A stretch of DNA of 61,522 bases, from the NCBI GenBank assembly GCA_035255485.1, contig DATEZO010000190.1:1-61522 (forward strand), read 5' to 3'. Position 1 is the stretch's first letter, and the number at the start of each line of letters is the position of its first letter. Source of the DNA: DATEZO01 sp035255485 (lineage in GTDB: Bacteria > Pseudomonadota > Gammaproteobacteria > Burkholderiales > Burkholderiaceae_D). A model generated the notes under the pieces. The model was not told where the DNA came from. It ran no database searches and was given only the letters and a program-made list of their open reading frames with translations. Positions 25,569-34,507 of the stretch are shown here, one piece after another. The translations under genes and the position numbers were made by a program.

Positions 25569-27125
25569 ATGCGGATAGATGTACAGTTCACCGATCGCGT
25601 CGGCATCGCACATGAAATTCTTGCGGTGTTGGCGCGTCGCAACATGAATGTGGTGGCGGTTGAAGTGGAACCGCCCCATGTCTTTATCGATATTCCGGAT
25701 TTCGACCAGCGCGTGCTGTCGTCGCTGCGGGCCGATTGCCTGGCGGTGGCGGGCGTCAACGCGGTCGAGGTGGTGGATATTCTGCCGGGCGCCCGGCGCC
25801 GCCTGCATCTCGACACACTGCTGGCGGCCATGGCCGATCCGGTCATGACGGTCGATGCGCATGGCAGCATCGTGGTGGTGAATGCAGCGGCGGCGGCGGT
25901 TGCCAACATGACCGAGAGCGCAATGCAGGGCAAGAGCCTGCATGCCTTGTTCGGTGAAGCGGAACTGGCGACCGAGCTGGTCAGCAATGGCTTTCGCGTG
26001 CCGGCGCGTGAAGTGCTGCTGCATGGCGAGCCTTTCCTGCTGGAAGTCATGCCGGTATCGGAGGCGGCGGATTCCAGCCTGGGACAAACCGTGGGCGGGG
26101 TCATTACGCTACACGCGCCAAGACGGTTGGGAGAGCGGATTCATGCCCTGCAACATACCGAAGGCGGCGGTTTCCATTTTATCCTCGGCGAGTCGGCACC
26201 GATAACCGTACTCAAGGCGCGTGCGGCCCGGGTAGCTGCGGTCGATGCGCCGCTCCTGATCCTGGGTGAAACCGGCACCGGCAAGGAGCTGGTTGCGCAG
26301 GCATGTCATGCCGCAAGCTCCCGTAGCAACGCGCCGTTCCTGGCGCTGAATTGCGCCGCCTTGCCCGAGAGCCTGGCGGAGAGTGAGTTATTCGGCTATA
26401 CGCCGGGCGCGTTCAGCGGCGCGCAGCGCAGCGGCAAGCCGGGCTTGATCGAAATGGCGGATGACGGTACCGTTTTCCTCGATGAGATCGGAGAAATGTC
26501 GCTGTACCTGCAGGCGAAACTATTGCGTTTCCTGAACGACGGCAAATTCCGCCGTATTGGTGGTGATCGTGAAATCAAGGTCAATGTTCGCATCATCAGT
26601 GCGACGCATCGGGATCTGGCGGCGATGGTGGCAGAGCGCAGTTTCCGCGAAGATCTGTATTACCGGTTGAATGTACTCAGTCTTGAAGTGCCGCCGTTGC
26701 GTGCCCGCCCGGATGATGTATTGCTGCTTGCCCGGCATTTCATCGAGCGTGCCTGTGCCCAGGCGCAGAAGCCGATTCGCCGGCTCAATGCGGCGGCCAG
26801 TGCGGCATTGCTCGCCAACAGCTGGCCGGGCAATGTGCGGCAACTGCAGAATGTCGTGTTCCGGGCGGTAACGATGTCGGATGCGCACATTATTGATGCC
26901 GCCGATCTGGATCTGGCTGAAAACAGCATCATGATCAATGCTGCTGAACCGTTCCCTGTCGATGACTGGGAAAAAGCCATTGCGTGGTTCGAGCGCACAC
27001 TGCTGGAGCGCCTGTATCCTCAATTCCCCTCCAGCCGCAAGCTGGCAATGCGGCTCAAGACATCGCATTCGATGATTGCCAACAAGTTGCGTAAACACCG
27101 GATTTCGAAATCATCCGGCGATTAG
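25569..27125 (+). CDS. TyrR/PhhR-family transcriptional regulator
   Basis: A 518-residue protein with an N-terminal ACT domain (1-75, MRIDVQFTDRVGIAHEIL), a PAS domain (about 80-190), an AAA+ domain and a C-terminal helix-turn-helix. Walker A GETGTGKE begins near residue 233, and GAFSGA at 280-285 is a variant of the GAFTGA loop that contacts sigma-54. The TyrR-type helix-turn-helix is RKLAMRLKTSHSMIANKL. TyrR proteins sense aromatic amino acids. Retention of GAFSGA and the sigma-54 promoter before dadA suggest a true sigma-54 activator. A 7-bp hairpin (ACGCCCC-gcca-GGGGCGT, 25524-25541) lies in its leader. Confidence 0.88.
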   Translation: MRIDVQFTDRVGIAHEILAVLARRNMNVVAVEVEPPHVFIDIPDFDQRVLSSLRADCLAVAGVNAVEVVDILPGARRRLHLDTLLAAMADPVMTVDAHGSIVVVNAAAAAVANMTESAMQGKSLHALFGEAELATELVSNGFRVPAREVLLHGEPFLLEVMPVSEAADSSLGQTVGGVITLHAPRRLGERIHALQHTEGGGFHFILGESAPITVLKARAARVAAVDAPLLILGETGTGKELVAQACHAASSRSNAPFLALNCAALPESLAESELFGYTPGAFSGAQRSGKPGLIEMADDGTVFLDEIGEMSLYLQAKLLRFLNDGKFRRIGGDREIKVNVRIISATHRDLAAMVAERSFREDLYYRLNVLSLEVPPLRARPDDVLLLARHFIERACAQAQKPIRRLNAAASAALLANSWPGNVRQLQNVVFRAVTMSDAHIIDAADLDLAENSIMINAAEPFPVDDWEKAIAWFERTLLERLYPQFPSSRKLAMRLKTSHSMIANKLRKHRISKSSGD

Positions 27126-27199
27126 CATTGCTTTCTTGATGCTGGGAGTATGCGCTAAAACATATCGAATCTCGCAATGAAAATGCGGGCTTTCAAATA

Positions 27200-27215
27200 T
27201 ACAGCTGGGTGTATT
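27200..27215. repeat. ATACA-N6-TGTAT dyad, copy 1
   Basis: ATACAGCTGGGTGTAT lies in an A/T-rich stretch between the convergent tyrR-like and yacG genes. A second site, ATACATGCGGGTGTAT, lies before proB (39130-39145) and shares the arms and the GGG of the spacer. It could be an operator or a remnant of a small repeat family. Confidence 0.4.
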
Positions 27216-27273
27216 AAATATATAAAAAACAGGCAAATGTCATTCTGTTGCGCCTGCATGAACGTGCCAACCG

Positions 27274-27465
27274 CTACTGCTGCGCAGGCCTGTCGTCGTC
27301 ATCCGATGGCTCGGATGGATTGACTGCCGGGATCACGTATTTTTCCTCGGCCCAGGCGCCGAGATCGATTTGCTTGCAGCGTTCGGAACAGAAAGGACGG
27401 AAAGGATTTTTTTCCGACCATTCGACTTTTTTGCCGCAGGTAGGACAGTCAACAATTGCCGGCAT
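27274..27465 (-). CDS. yacG: DNA gyrase inhibitor YacG
   Basis: A 63-residue zinc protein with CPTCGKKVEW and a PFCSERCKQIDLGAW segment, giving the four Cys Zn ligands (CxxC and CxxxC). YacG binds GyrB and reduces gyrase activity in E. coli. It is the last gene of the coaE-zapD-yacG string, 14 nt after zapD. Confidence 0.93.
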   Translation of the reverse strand: MPAIVDCPTCGKKVEWSEKNPFRPFCSERCKQIDLGAWAEEKYVIPAVNPSEPSDDDDRPAQQ

Positions 27466-27479
27466 GGGAATAGTCTTGC

Positions 27480-28235
27480 TTAGAAATTACAAAGGGTGAG
27501 TTCAAAAGGGACATCGTTTTCAAACGGCCTGGGTTTCATGTCGCCACCCTGCGATGTAAACCTGACCCACAACATGTACTTGTTGGCGGAAATTTCGGGA
27601 ATCACCTCCAGTGATTCATCGATCGCCAGGCGCAGCATCTGATAAACCTTGCCTTGCAGCATTTGCTTGTACCCACCGGCTTCCGCAATCATTTTTGCGG
27701 GACGGCCGGATTCGCGCAACAGGCGCAGCACCAATGCGATGGCGTCGAACAGCGGCATCAATGGCGCAAACCAGTTCGATATGTCGTTGAATCGCTGCTT
27801 GGCGGAATGGTGCTGCCACGCATAGTAAGAAGGCAGGTCGAATTCGCATGCGCCGCCCGGAATGATGGTGCGGCCCCGTATGCTCATCAGCCATTCATTT
27901 TCGCGCACATGCTGGCCGGTCTTGCCCTGCGCCGCCATGAGCGCCGTGCTGGCGCGATCGATGTCAACAAGAATTGCATCAAGTCGCTCCACTTCGACAT
28001 TCGGGTGGGACTTGAAGCCGAGCAGCGCCTGCTTTTGCCGTTCCAGCTCTTGTAGCAGATCGGATTTGAGATCGGCGCGACCAGCGACTTCCAGCATTTC
28101 GAATATGGTCGATAAGGCGACATGATGCTGGTGCGGATGTTCCTGGTACAGGAAGTACAGGAATTTCTCGTAGAGGTCTTCCAGCCGCAGTAGCGTGCGA
28201 ATACGCTCGTTGAAAGGGTATTCGTAAACGATCAA
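27480..28235 (-). CDS. zapD: Cell division protein ZapD
   Basis: ZapD cross-links FtsZ filaments at the Z-ring. The 251-residue protein begins with the conserved IVYEYPFNERIRTLLRLE and is mostly helical. The start codon is TTG at 28235 with a GGGGAT run upstream; the nearby ATG at 28244 is out of frame and quickly stopped. The non-ATG start may keep expression low. The gene lies between coaE and yacG as in relatives. Confidence 0.94.
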   Translation of the reverse strand: MIVYEYPFNERIRTLLRLEDLYEKFLYFLYQEHPHQHHVALSTIFEMLEVAGRADLKSDLLQELERQKQALLGFKSHPNVEVERLDAILVDIDRASTALMAAQGKTGQHVRENEWLMSIRGRTIIPGGACEFDLPSYYAWQHHSAKQRFNDISNWFAPLMPLFDAIALVLRLLRESGRPAKMIAEAGGYKQMLQGKVYQMLRLAIDESLEVIPEISANKYMLWVRFTSQGGDMKPRPFENDVPFELTLCNF

Positions 28236-28298
28236 GGTGGCATCCCCGTAAAGTTGTGCTGGGCAGTAGTTCGTGATTCTGACCGAAGCGGCAGGAAA

Positions 28299-28961
28299 TT
28301 ACAAATCCTGCATGCATTTGTTACTGTTTGATGCAGCCAGTGCGCTATAAAGCGCATGCAGGCGTTCGACTTGCGGCACCAATGCGGCTGTGTCGCCATC
28401 ATTGACAATCACGTCATCTGCCGCCGCCAGCCGTGTCGCGCGCGGTACCTGCGCCGCCATGATCGCCTGTACCTGCGCTTCAGTCATGCCATTGCGACGC
28501 ATGACGCGCTGCACTTGGAGTGCTTCCGGACAATCCACTACCGCGATGCGCGATACGCGCTTGCTCCAGACGACCGACTCAATTAACAATGGTACGACGA
28601 ATATCGGATACAAGCCTTGTGCTTGTTGCGCAGCACGATTGGTTTCGGCCCCAATCAGCGGATGCAAGATCGATTCCAGGCGACTTTTGGCGAGTGGATC
28701 GGCAAACACATGCGCGCGCATTTTCGCACGGTCCATTGCCCCTGTCGGCGTAATGAAAGCGTCGCCGAATTCGCGGCGGATGGCAGGAATGGCGATGCCG
28801 CCGGGAACTGTCAATTGATGCGCAATCAGATCAGTATCGATTACCGCAGCACCAAGCGCGGCAAACATGTCGGATACCGTGGTCTTGCCGCAGCCGATAC
28901 CGCCGGTCAATCCCACCGAGAAGGGGGCCGGAGATGTATGGGCGGAAGTGGAATGATTCAT
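28299..28961 (-). CDS. coaE: Dephospho-CoA kinase
   Basis: CoaE phosphorylates dephospho-CoA in the last step of coenzyme A synthesis. The P-loop GLTGGIGCGKTT lies near residue 17 of a 220-residue product. A DTDLIAHQ segment and the LIDxD-like lid region follow. Two ATGs fit: 28961 (used here) and 28976, which would overlap the end of pilD by 11 nt; neither has a strong ribosome site. The gene follows pilD directly. Confidence 0.94.
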   Translation of the reverse strand: MNHSTSAHTSPAPFSVGLTGGIGCGKTTVSDMFAALGAAVIDTDLIAHQLTVPGGIAIPAIRREFGDAFITPTGAMDRAKMRAHVFADPLAKSRLESILHPLIGAETNRAAQQAQGLYPIFVVPLLIESVVWSKRVSRIAVVDCPEALQVQRVMRRNGMTEAQVQAIMAAQVPRATRLAAADDVIVNDGDTAALVPQVERLHALYSALAASNSNKCMQDL

Positions 28962-28965
28962 CGCG

Positions 28966-29862
28966 TTAGAGTGCATGGCCGAGATACGCTTCCGTGATTG
29001 TCTTGCCGTAGACCAGGGCAAGCATACCGGCCGCAGCCAGATAGGGTCCAAAGGGAATCGGGTTATCACGTCCGCGTTTTGTAAAGGCGATCAGCGTGAT
29101 GCCGACAATGGCGCCAACCAGCGACGATAGCAGCACGATGACCGGCAGCATTTTCCAGCCGAGCCAGGCGCCCAGCGCAGCCAGTAGTTTGAAGTCGCCA
29201 TATCCCATGCCTTCCTTGCCGGTTGCCAGCTTGAATAACCAATAGACCGCCCACAGGCAAAGATATCCGGCGGCGGCGCCGATTACCGCTTCGTTGAGCG
29301 GGACAAATACGGCATGCAGGTTGACCAGCAAACCGCCCCACAGTAGTGGCAGCGTCAAATCGTCGGGCAGCAGCTGTGTATCGGCATCGATGAATGTCAT
29401 CGCAATCAGCACATAGGCAAATGCCAGCGACGCAATGCCGGCAAGCCCGCTACCGAAATGCCAGACCAGGAAAACGGACAACATGCCGGTGATCAACTCA
29501 ACCGCCGGATAGCGCGCGGATATCGGCGCCTTGCAACCGGCGCATTTGCCACGCAGGACCAGGTAACTGATCACCGGCACATTTTCCAGGGCGGTAATCC
29601 GGTGGCCGCAATGCGGGCATGCGGAGCGCGGCACCATCAGGTTGTAGCGGTCGGCGTGCGGCATGGGAACACCGCTCTCATGCGCGACATAGTTGTCCGA
29701 TTCGCGTTGCATCATTTTCGGCATGCGATGAATCACGACATTCAGAAAGCTGCCGATCATCAAACCGAACAGGCCAGCCAGTGCGGCGGCGAGTGAGCTT
29801 CCGGGCGCTGCAGAAAACAGAAAATCATCTAGCATTTCAATAGAACCTGCATTTACCGACAT
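28966..29862 (-). CDS. pilD: Prepilin peptidase / N-methyltransferase PilD
   Basis: PilD cleaves and methylates type IV prepilins in the inner membrane. The 298-residue protein has an N-terminal membrane segment with GSFLNVVIHRMP, a cytoplasmic loop with paired CPHC and CAGC cysteines, and the aspartyl-protease motifs FIDADTQLLPD and GYGDFKL. A second possible start lies at 29835. In relatives it follows pilC directly; here a phosphofructokinase gene and a 366-bp gap intervene. Confidence 0.95.
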   Translation of the reverse strand: MSVNAGSIEMLDDFLFSAAPGSSLAAALAGLFGLMIGSFLNVVIHRMPKMMQRESDNYVAHESGVPMPHADRYNLMVPRSACPHCGHRITALENVPVISYLVLRGKCAGCKAPISARYPAVELITGMLSVFLVWHFGSGLAGIASLAFAYVLIAMTFIDADTQLLPDDLTLPLLWGGLLVNLHAVFVPLNEAVIGAAAGYLCLWAVYWLFKLATGKEGMGYGDFKLLAALGAWLGWKMLPVIVLLSSLVGAIVGITLIAFTKRGRDNPIPFGPYLAAAGMLALVYGKTITEAYLGHAL

Positions 29863-30228
29863 TGATTACAAAAGTTTTTCTGGAACGGCACATCATTTAT
29901 CCTGCCGTACATTGGTGCGGACCGGCTTGCACAGCATGAACATCCACATGCGGATAAATCTCCGACTTGCGGTGCCAAAAGCATAGTATCCGGCAACTTT
30001 CATTAACGCAAACCTGTTTAGCCGAAAAGCGCGAACCGATGTGTTGACCATGGCGGGCAGTGATATGCAAGAAATGATTGCGTCAATCAAAAAGACAGAT
30101 AGAAAAGGACAGATAGCAAGAGAGATAGGGATGCAGAAAAGCACCGTGCAGGGACGTGGCATTGCAGTTGCGGATTTCCCCTTGCATATGGCTGTCCGGG
30201 GAACCATTGTGCAGCGCCACCAAGCAGC
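29863..30228. other. Non-coding gap between pfk and pilD
   Basis: This 366-bp stretch is lower in GC than the flanking genes and has only short overlapping frames on both strands with no recognisable product. It probably carries the promoter for pilD-coaE-zapD-yacG, cut off from pilBC by the pfk gene. I see no clear terminator or box. Confidence 0.5.
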
Positions 30229-31338
30229 TCAATCGCCGAAACAGATCCCGAGATCGCGCCCGGTCTGCAGTGTGTCGCTATCCATGGGCACCCCTTTCAT
30301 GCGACCTGCCACTTCTTCCAGCGCGACGTAAACTACATTCGGAAACGCCAAAGACACCATGATGCCCGTGTGGCCCTCATCCAGTGCGCGCACGGCGGCA
30401 GCGCCGAAGCGCAAGGCTGCAAGCCGGTCGAAGGACGTTGGGCTGCCGCCGCGCAGCAAGTGGCCCAAAACGACTACCCTGGCATCTTTGCCAGTACGTT
30501 CCTGGAGTATTTTTGCGACTTGTTCCCCGATGCCGCCGAGGCGCTCGGCGTGGCCGAGTTCGGCCGGCCCCAGGACTTCCCGGTGACCACCGACCGGCTT
30601 GGCGCCCTCGGCCACGACAATGATGGAATACATGCGGCCCAAGCTGTCGCGGGTGCGAACCTGGTCGGCTATCTTGTCTGCCTCAAACGGGATTTCCGGA
30701 ATCAGGATGGCGTGGGCACCGCCGGAAATGCCCGCATGGAGCGCGATCCAGCCCGCATAGCGCCCCATGACTTCCACTACCATTATCCGCTGATGGCTTT
30801 CGGCCGTGCTGTGCAGGCGATCCAGGCACTCGGTGGCGAAAGTTACCGCACTGTCGAAACCGAAAGTCGTAAAGGTCTTGTCCAGATCGTTATCGATGGT
30901 TTTGGGTACGCCTACCACGCGCAAGCCTTTTCTATGCAGTGCGTTGGCAATCGTCAGGGAGCCGTCGCCACCGACCGAGATGAGGGCATCCAATCCTTCT
31001 TTGGCGAAAAACGCCAGGATGTCGTCCGAACGATCCACCTCCTGCGTGGTGCCATCCGGCATGCTGACTGGAAAATGCAGTGGGTCGCCCTTGTTGGTGG
31101 TGCCTAGGATAGTACCCCCCAGATGGGCAATGCCGCGCACCTTGTCCCGCGTGAGTCGGAGCACGCCTCCCTCCGGATAGCGCTCGGGACAGAGGATGCC
31201 GTTAAAACCATCCCGGATGCCGAAGACTTCCCAACCCCGGTTGGCGGCGGCGGTGAATACCGCCCGGATAACGGCATTCAGGCCCGGGGCATCACCGCCG
31301 CCGGTGTTGATGGCAATGCGCCGGATCGGACTAGTCAC
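30229..31338 (-). CDS. 6-phosphofructokinase
   Basis: A 369-residue PFK-A-fold enzyme that phosphorylates fructose 6-phosphate in glycolysis. It starts at GTG 31338 with an AGGAGA site. Motifs are NTGGGDAPGLN, SVGGDGS and PKTIDND. The GGDG glycine is typical of ATP use, while the Lys in PKTIDND is typical of PPi-type enzymes, so the phosphate donor is unclear. The gene sits between pilC and pilD and looks richer in GC than its surroundings, suggesting insertion. Confidence 0.9.
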   Translation of the reverse strand: MTSPIRRIAINTGGGDAPGLNAVIRAVFTAAANRGWEVFGIRDGFNGILCPERYPEGGVLRLTRDKVRGIAHLGGTILGTTNKGDPLHFPVSMPDGTTQEVDRSDDILAFFAKEGLDALISVGGDGSLTIANALHRKGLRVVGVPKTIDNDLDKTFTTFGFDSAVTFATECLDRLHSTAESHQRIMVVEVMGRYAGWIALHAGISGGAHAILIPEIPFEADKIADQVRTRDSLGRMYSIIVVAEGAKPVGGHREVLGPAELGHAERLGGIGEQVAKILQERTGKDARVVVLGHLLRGGSPTSFDRLAALRFGAAAVRALDEGHTGIMVSLAFPNVVYVALEEVAGRMKGVPMDSDTLQTGRDLGICFGD

Positions 31339-31393
31339 CGGATCTCCTGTCGTGGACTGAAAATGGCGCGTGAGTGGCTTGGCAAATCAGATA

Positions 31394-32626
31394 TCAGACC
31401 ACCGCCCCCAGCTTGAAGATCGGCAGATACATCGCAATGACCAATCCGCCGATCAGCACACCAAGGATGACCATGATAAGCGGTTCCATCAGGCTCGAGA
31501 GCGACTCCACTGCCTCGTCGACTTCTGCCTCATAGAAATCGGCAACCTTGCCCAGCATTTGATCCAGCGAACCGGATTCTTCCCCGATCGATACCATCTG
31601 CGTCACCATGTTGGGAAACACATCGGCATTCTGCATTGCCACGGTCAGACTGGTCCCGGTGCTGACTTCAGTCTGGATTTTCTTCGTTGCATCGAGATAC
31701 ACCGCATTGCCGGATGCGCCGCCCACGGAATCGAGCGATTCGACCAACGGTACGCCGGCGGCAAACATGGTCGCCAGGGTACGGGTCCAGCGCGCGATCG
31801 TCGCCTTGCGGATCACGGCGCCGAAAATCGGCGCCTTCAGCAAGGTTTTATCCATGAAGCGTTGCACTTTCAGCGAACGTTTCCACGACTGGAAGAAAAA
31901 ATACAGTGCCGAAAAAAGACCGCCAAAGATCAGATACCAGTTCGCCACGAAAAAATCCGAGATTGCCATCACGAACAGCGTGGGTGCAGGCAAGTCGGCG
32001 CCAAAGCTCTTGAAGACGTTCTTGAATGCGGGCACCACCCAGATCATGATGACCGAGGTCACGACGAACGCCACTACCAAAATCGAGACCGGATAAAACA
32101 ATGCCGACTTGATCTTGCCCTTGATTGCCAGGGTTTTTTCCTTGTAGATGGCCAGGCGTGTCAATAAATCTTCCAGGATGCCCGCCTGTTCGCCGGCCGA
32201 TACAAGATTGCAGAACAGGGGATCGAAATATAGCGGAAATTTGCGGAATGCCTGATTCAGGCTGGTGCCGGTCTCCACGTCGGAGCGGATATCCTGGATC
32301 AGTTTGGACACCGAAGGATTGGCATGTCCCTTGGCGACAATATCGAACGATTGCAGCAGCGGCACGCCGGCTTTCATCATGGTTGCCAGCTGGCGCGTAA
32401 ACAGGGAAATATCCTTGTCGGTGATTTTTTTGCTGCTGCTAAACGATTTCTTCCTTACCTTGGTGACCAGAATGCCCTGTCGCCGCAAGGTGACGTTAAC
32501 AATCGTTTCGCCCTTGGCGCGCAGCTCACCCCGGACCTGTTTTCCAGTACGGTCCTTGCCTTCCCAGGTATAGATGGTTTCTTTTTGCGCGGTATTGCGT
32601 ACGGCTTTGGGGGATGCAGTAGCCAT
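31394..32626 (-). CDS. pilC: Type IV pilus inner-membrane platform protein PilC
   Basis: PilC is the polytopic platform that couples the PilB and PilT motors to pilin assembly. The 410-residue protein has two repeated T2SF domains, each with the FTRQLATMMKAGVPLLQSFD / WTRTLATMFAAGVPLVESLD type helix, and three membrane segments. The C-terminal MEPLIMVILGVLIGGLVIAMYLPIF is characteristic. It lies 15 nt after pilB. Confidence 0.96.
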   Translation of the reverse strand: MATASPKAVRNTAQKETIYTWEGKDRTGKQVRGELRAKGETIVNVTLRRQGILVTKVRKKSFSSSKKITDKDISLFTRQLATMMKAGVPLLQSFDIVAKGHANPSVSKLIQDIRSDVETGTSLNQAFRKFPLYFDPLFCNLVSAGEQAGILEDLLTRLAIYKEKTLAIKGKIKSALFYPVSILVVAFVVTSVIMIWVVPAFKNVFKSFGADLPAPTLFVMAISDFFVANWYLIFGGLFSALYFFFQSWKRSLKVQRFMDKTLLKAPIFGAVIRKATIARWTRTLATMFAAGVPLVESLDSVGGASGNAVYLDATKKIQTEVSTGTSLTVAMQNADVFPNMVTQMVSIGEESGSLDQMLGKVADFYEAEVDEAVESLSSLMEPLIMVILGVLIGGLVIAMYLPIFKLGAVV

Positions 32627-32641
32627 GCTGACTGTCCTTTA

Positions 32642-34366
32642 CTATGTGTTTGTACAGCCAAGAACTTCTTCCAGGCTGGTTAACCCCTGCTTGACCTTCA
32701 CCAGTCCCGACTCGCGCAACGTCCTTACGCCATCAAGCCGCGCTTGTGCCTCGATTTCAAGCGCGGTGCCATGCGCCAGGATGATGCGTTCGATATTTTC
32801 GGTAATCGGCATGATCTGGTAAATGCCGACGCGGCCCTTGTACCCGCTGCCATTGCAGCGTTCGCATCCTACGGCCTTGTAAGGCAGCCAGGTGCCGTCC
32901 AGCTCCTCTTCACTGAAGCCGGCTTCGAGTAGCGCTTCGTCCAGAATCGAGGCGGTCTGCTTGCAGGTGCACAACCGGCGTGCCAGTCGCTGTGCGGTAA
33001 TCATGATGACGGATGAGGCGATATTGAATGGCGCGACTCCCATGTTCATCAGACGTGTCAAAGTCGCGGGCGCATCGTTGGTGTGCAGCGTGGAAAACAC
33101 CATATGGCCGGTTTGCGCCGCCTTGATGGCAATATCGGCGGTTTCGAGATCGCGGATTTCGCCCACCATGATGATATCGGGGTCCTGTCGTAGGAAAGCC
33201 TTGAGCGCCACCGGGAAGGTCAATCCGGCGCGATCGTTTACGTTGACCTGATTGACGCCGGGCAAGGTGATTTCTGCAGGATCCTCGGCTGTTGAAATAT
33301 TGATGCCGGGCTTGTTCAGGATATTCAGGCAGGTGTAAAGCGATACGGTTTTGCCCGAGCCGGTCGGTCCCGTGACCAGTACCATGCCGTACGGGCGCTG
33401 GATGGCGCCCATCAGCAATTCCTTTTGCTCCGGTTCGTAACCCAACGATTCGATCCCCATTTGCGCCTGGCTTGCATCGAGAATACGCATGACGATTTTC
33501 TCACCGAACAGTGTCGGCAAGGTGCTCACACGAAAGTCGATGGAACGGGTTTTCGTGATGACCAGTTTCATGCGGCCGTCTTGCGGCACCCGTTTTTCGG
33601 AAATGTCGAGTTTGGAAATGACCTTGATGCGAGAGGCCAGCTTTTCCTTGATTGCCAAGGGTGGTTGCGCAATTTCATGCAAGACGCCGTCAACCCGGAA
33701 ACGAATCCGATAGAATTTTTCGAACGGCTCGAAATGCAGATCGGATGCGCCCATGTTGATCGCATCCAGCAGGATTTTCTGCAAAAATTTGACCACCGGA
33801 GCATCGTCAATATCGCTACTGCCCGCTTCTGCTGGGACAGTAAGATCTTCACCTGCGAAATTAAGTTCGAGTCCGTCGCCGATCAGTTCCTTGAGGTTTT
33901 GCTCTGCACTTTGCCCAAGTTTTTCAACGATGCTTAACAGCACGGCGTGCTCGACAATAATCGGTTCTACTGTCAGCTCGGTCTGGAACTTGATTTGATC
34001 CAGCGCCTGGCTATTGGTCGGGTCTGCAATGGCAACTGCAACCTTGTTGCCGCGTTTGGATAACGGCACTACACGCTGACTTTGCATCAGCTTCAGGTCG
34101 ATAATTTTTTCCGGCAAGAATTGCAAATTAAACGCCGAAAAATTCAGGAGAGGGTAACCAAAAGTCTCTGAACAGAAAATGGCAAGGGAGCGTCCGTCAA
34201 TTGCGCCATTCAACAGCAAGACATCAATAAAAGGCAGTTTTTCGCTGTTGGCCTGTTTGCTCAGTGCGTCGACTTGCTGTGAAGAAAGGCGACCCGCCTG
34301 GAGTAATGCGCGAGCAAGACCGGACACTGGTGTACCTGATGCCAAGCTGGGAGGAACAGCAGCCAT
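32642..34366 (-). CDS. pilB: Type IV pilus assembly ATPase PilB
   Basis: PilB is the hexameric motor that powers pilus extension. The 574-residue protein has an N-terminal MshEN/N1 domain, the Walker A GPTGSGKT near residue 330, an Asp box and GEIRDLETADIA (Walker B), and a tetra-cysteine zinc site (CTCK and CERCNGSGYKGR). It is the first gene of a pilB-pilC unit on the minus strand. Confidence 0.96.
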   Translation of the reverse strand: MAAVPPSLASGTPVSGLARALLQAGRLSSQQVDALSKQANSEKLPFIDVLLLNGAIDGRSLAIFCSETFGYPLLNFSAFNLQFLPEKIIDLKLMQSQRVVPLSKRGNKVAVAIADPTNSQALDQIKFQTELTVEPIIVEHAVLLSIVEKLGQSAEQNLKELIGDGLELNFAGEDLTVPAEAGSSDIDDAPVVKFLQKILLDAINMGASDLHFEPFEKFYRIRFRVDGVLHEIAQPPLAIKEKLASRIKVISKLDISEKRVPQDGRMKLVITKTRSIDFRVSTLPTLFGEKIVMRILDASQAQMGIESLGYEPEQKELLMGAIQRPYGMVLVTGPTGSGKTVSLYTCLNILNKPGINISTAEDPAEITLPGVNQVNVNDRAGLTFPVALKAFLRQDPDIIMVGEIRDLETADIAIKAAQTGHMVFSTLHTNDAPATLTRLMNMGVAPFNIASSVIMITAQRLARRLCTCKQTASILDEALLEAGFSEEELDGTWLPYKAVGCERCNGSGYKGRVGIYQIMPITENIERIILAHGTALEIEAQARLDGVRTLRESGLVKVKQGLTSLEEVLGCTNT

Positions 34367-34507
34367 ATTTCTATACGGAAGGTTATGCCGAAAATGTTAA
34401 ATTGACGTTAGATAATGCCTTTGGACATTTGAATTGTAAAGATATTGACGATGAATGTGATTTGTTGACAACTTTTATGCAGACAAAATTGCCCGCTTTG
34501 TATGTAG

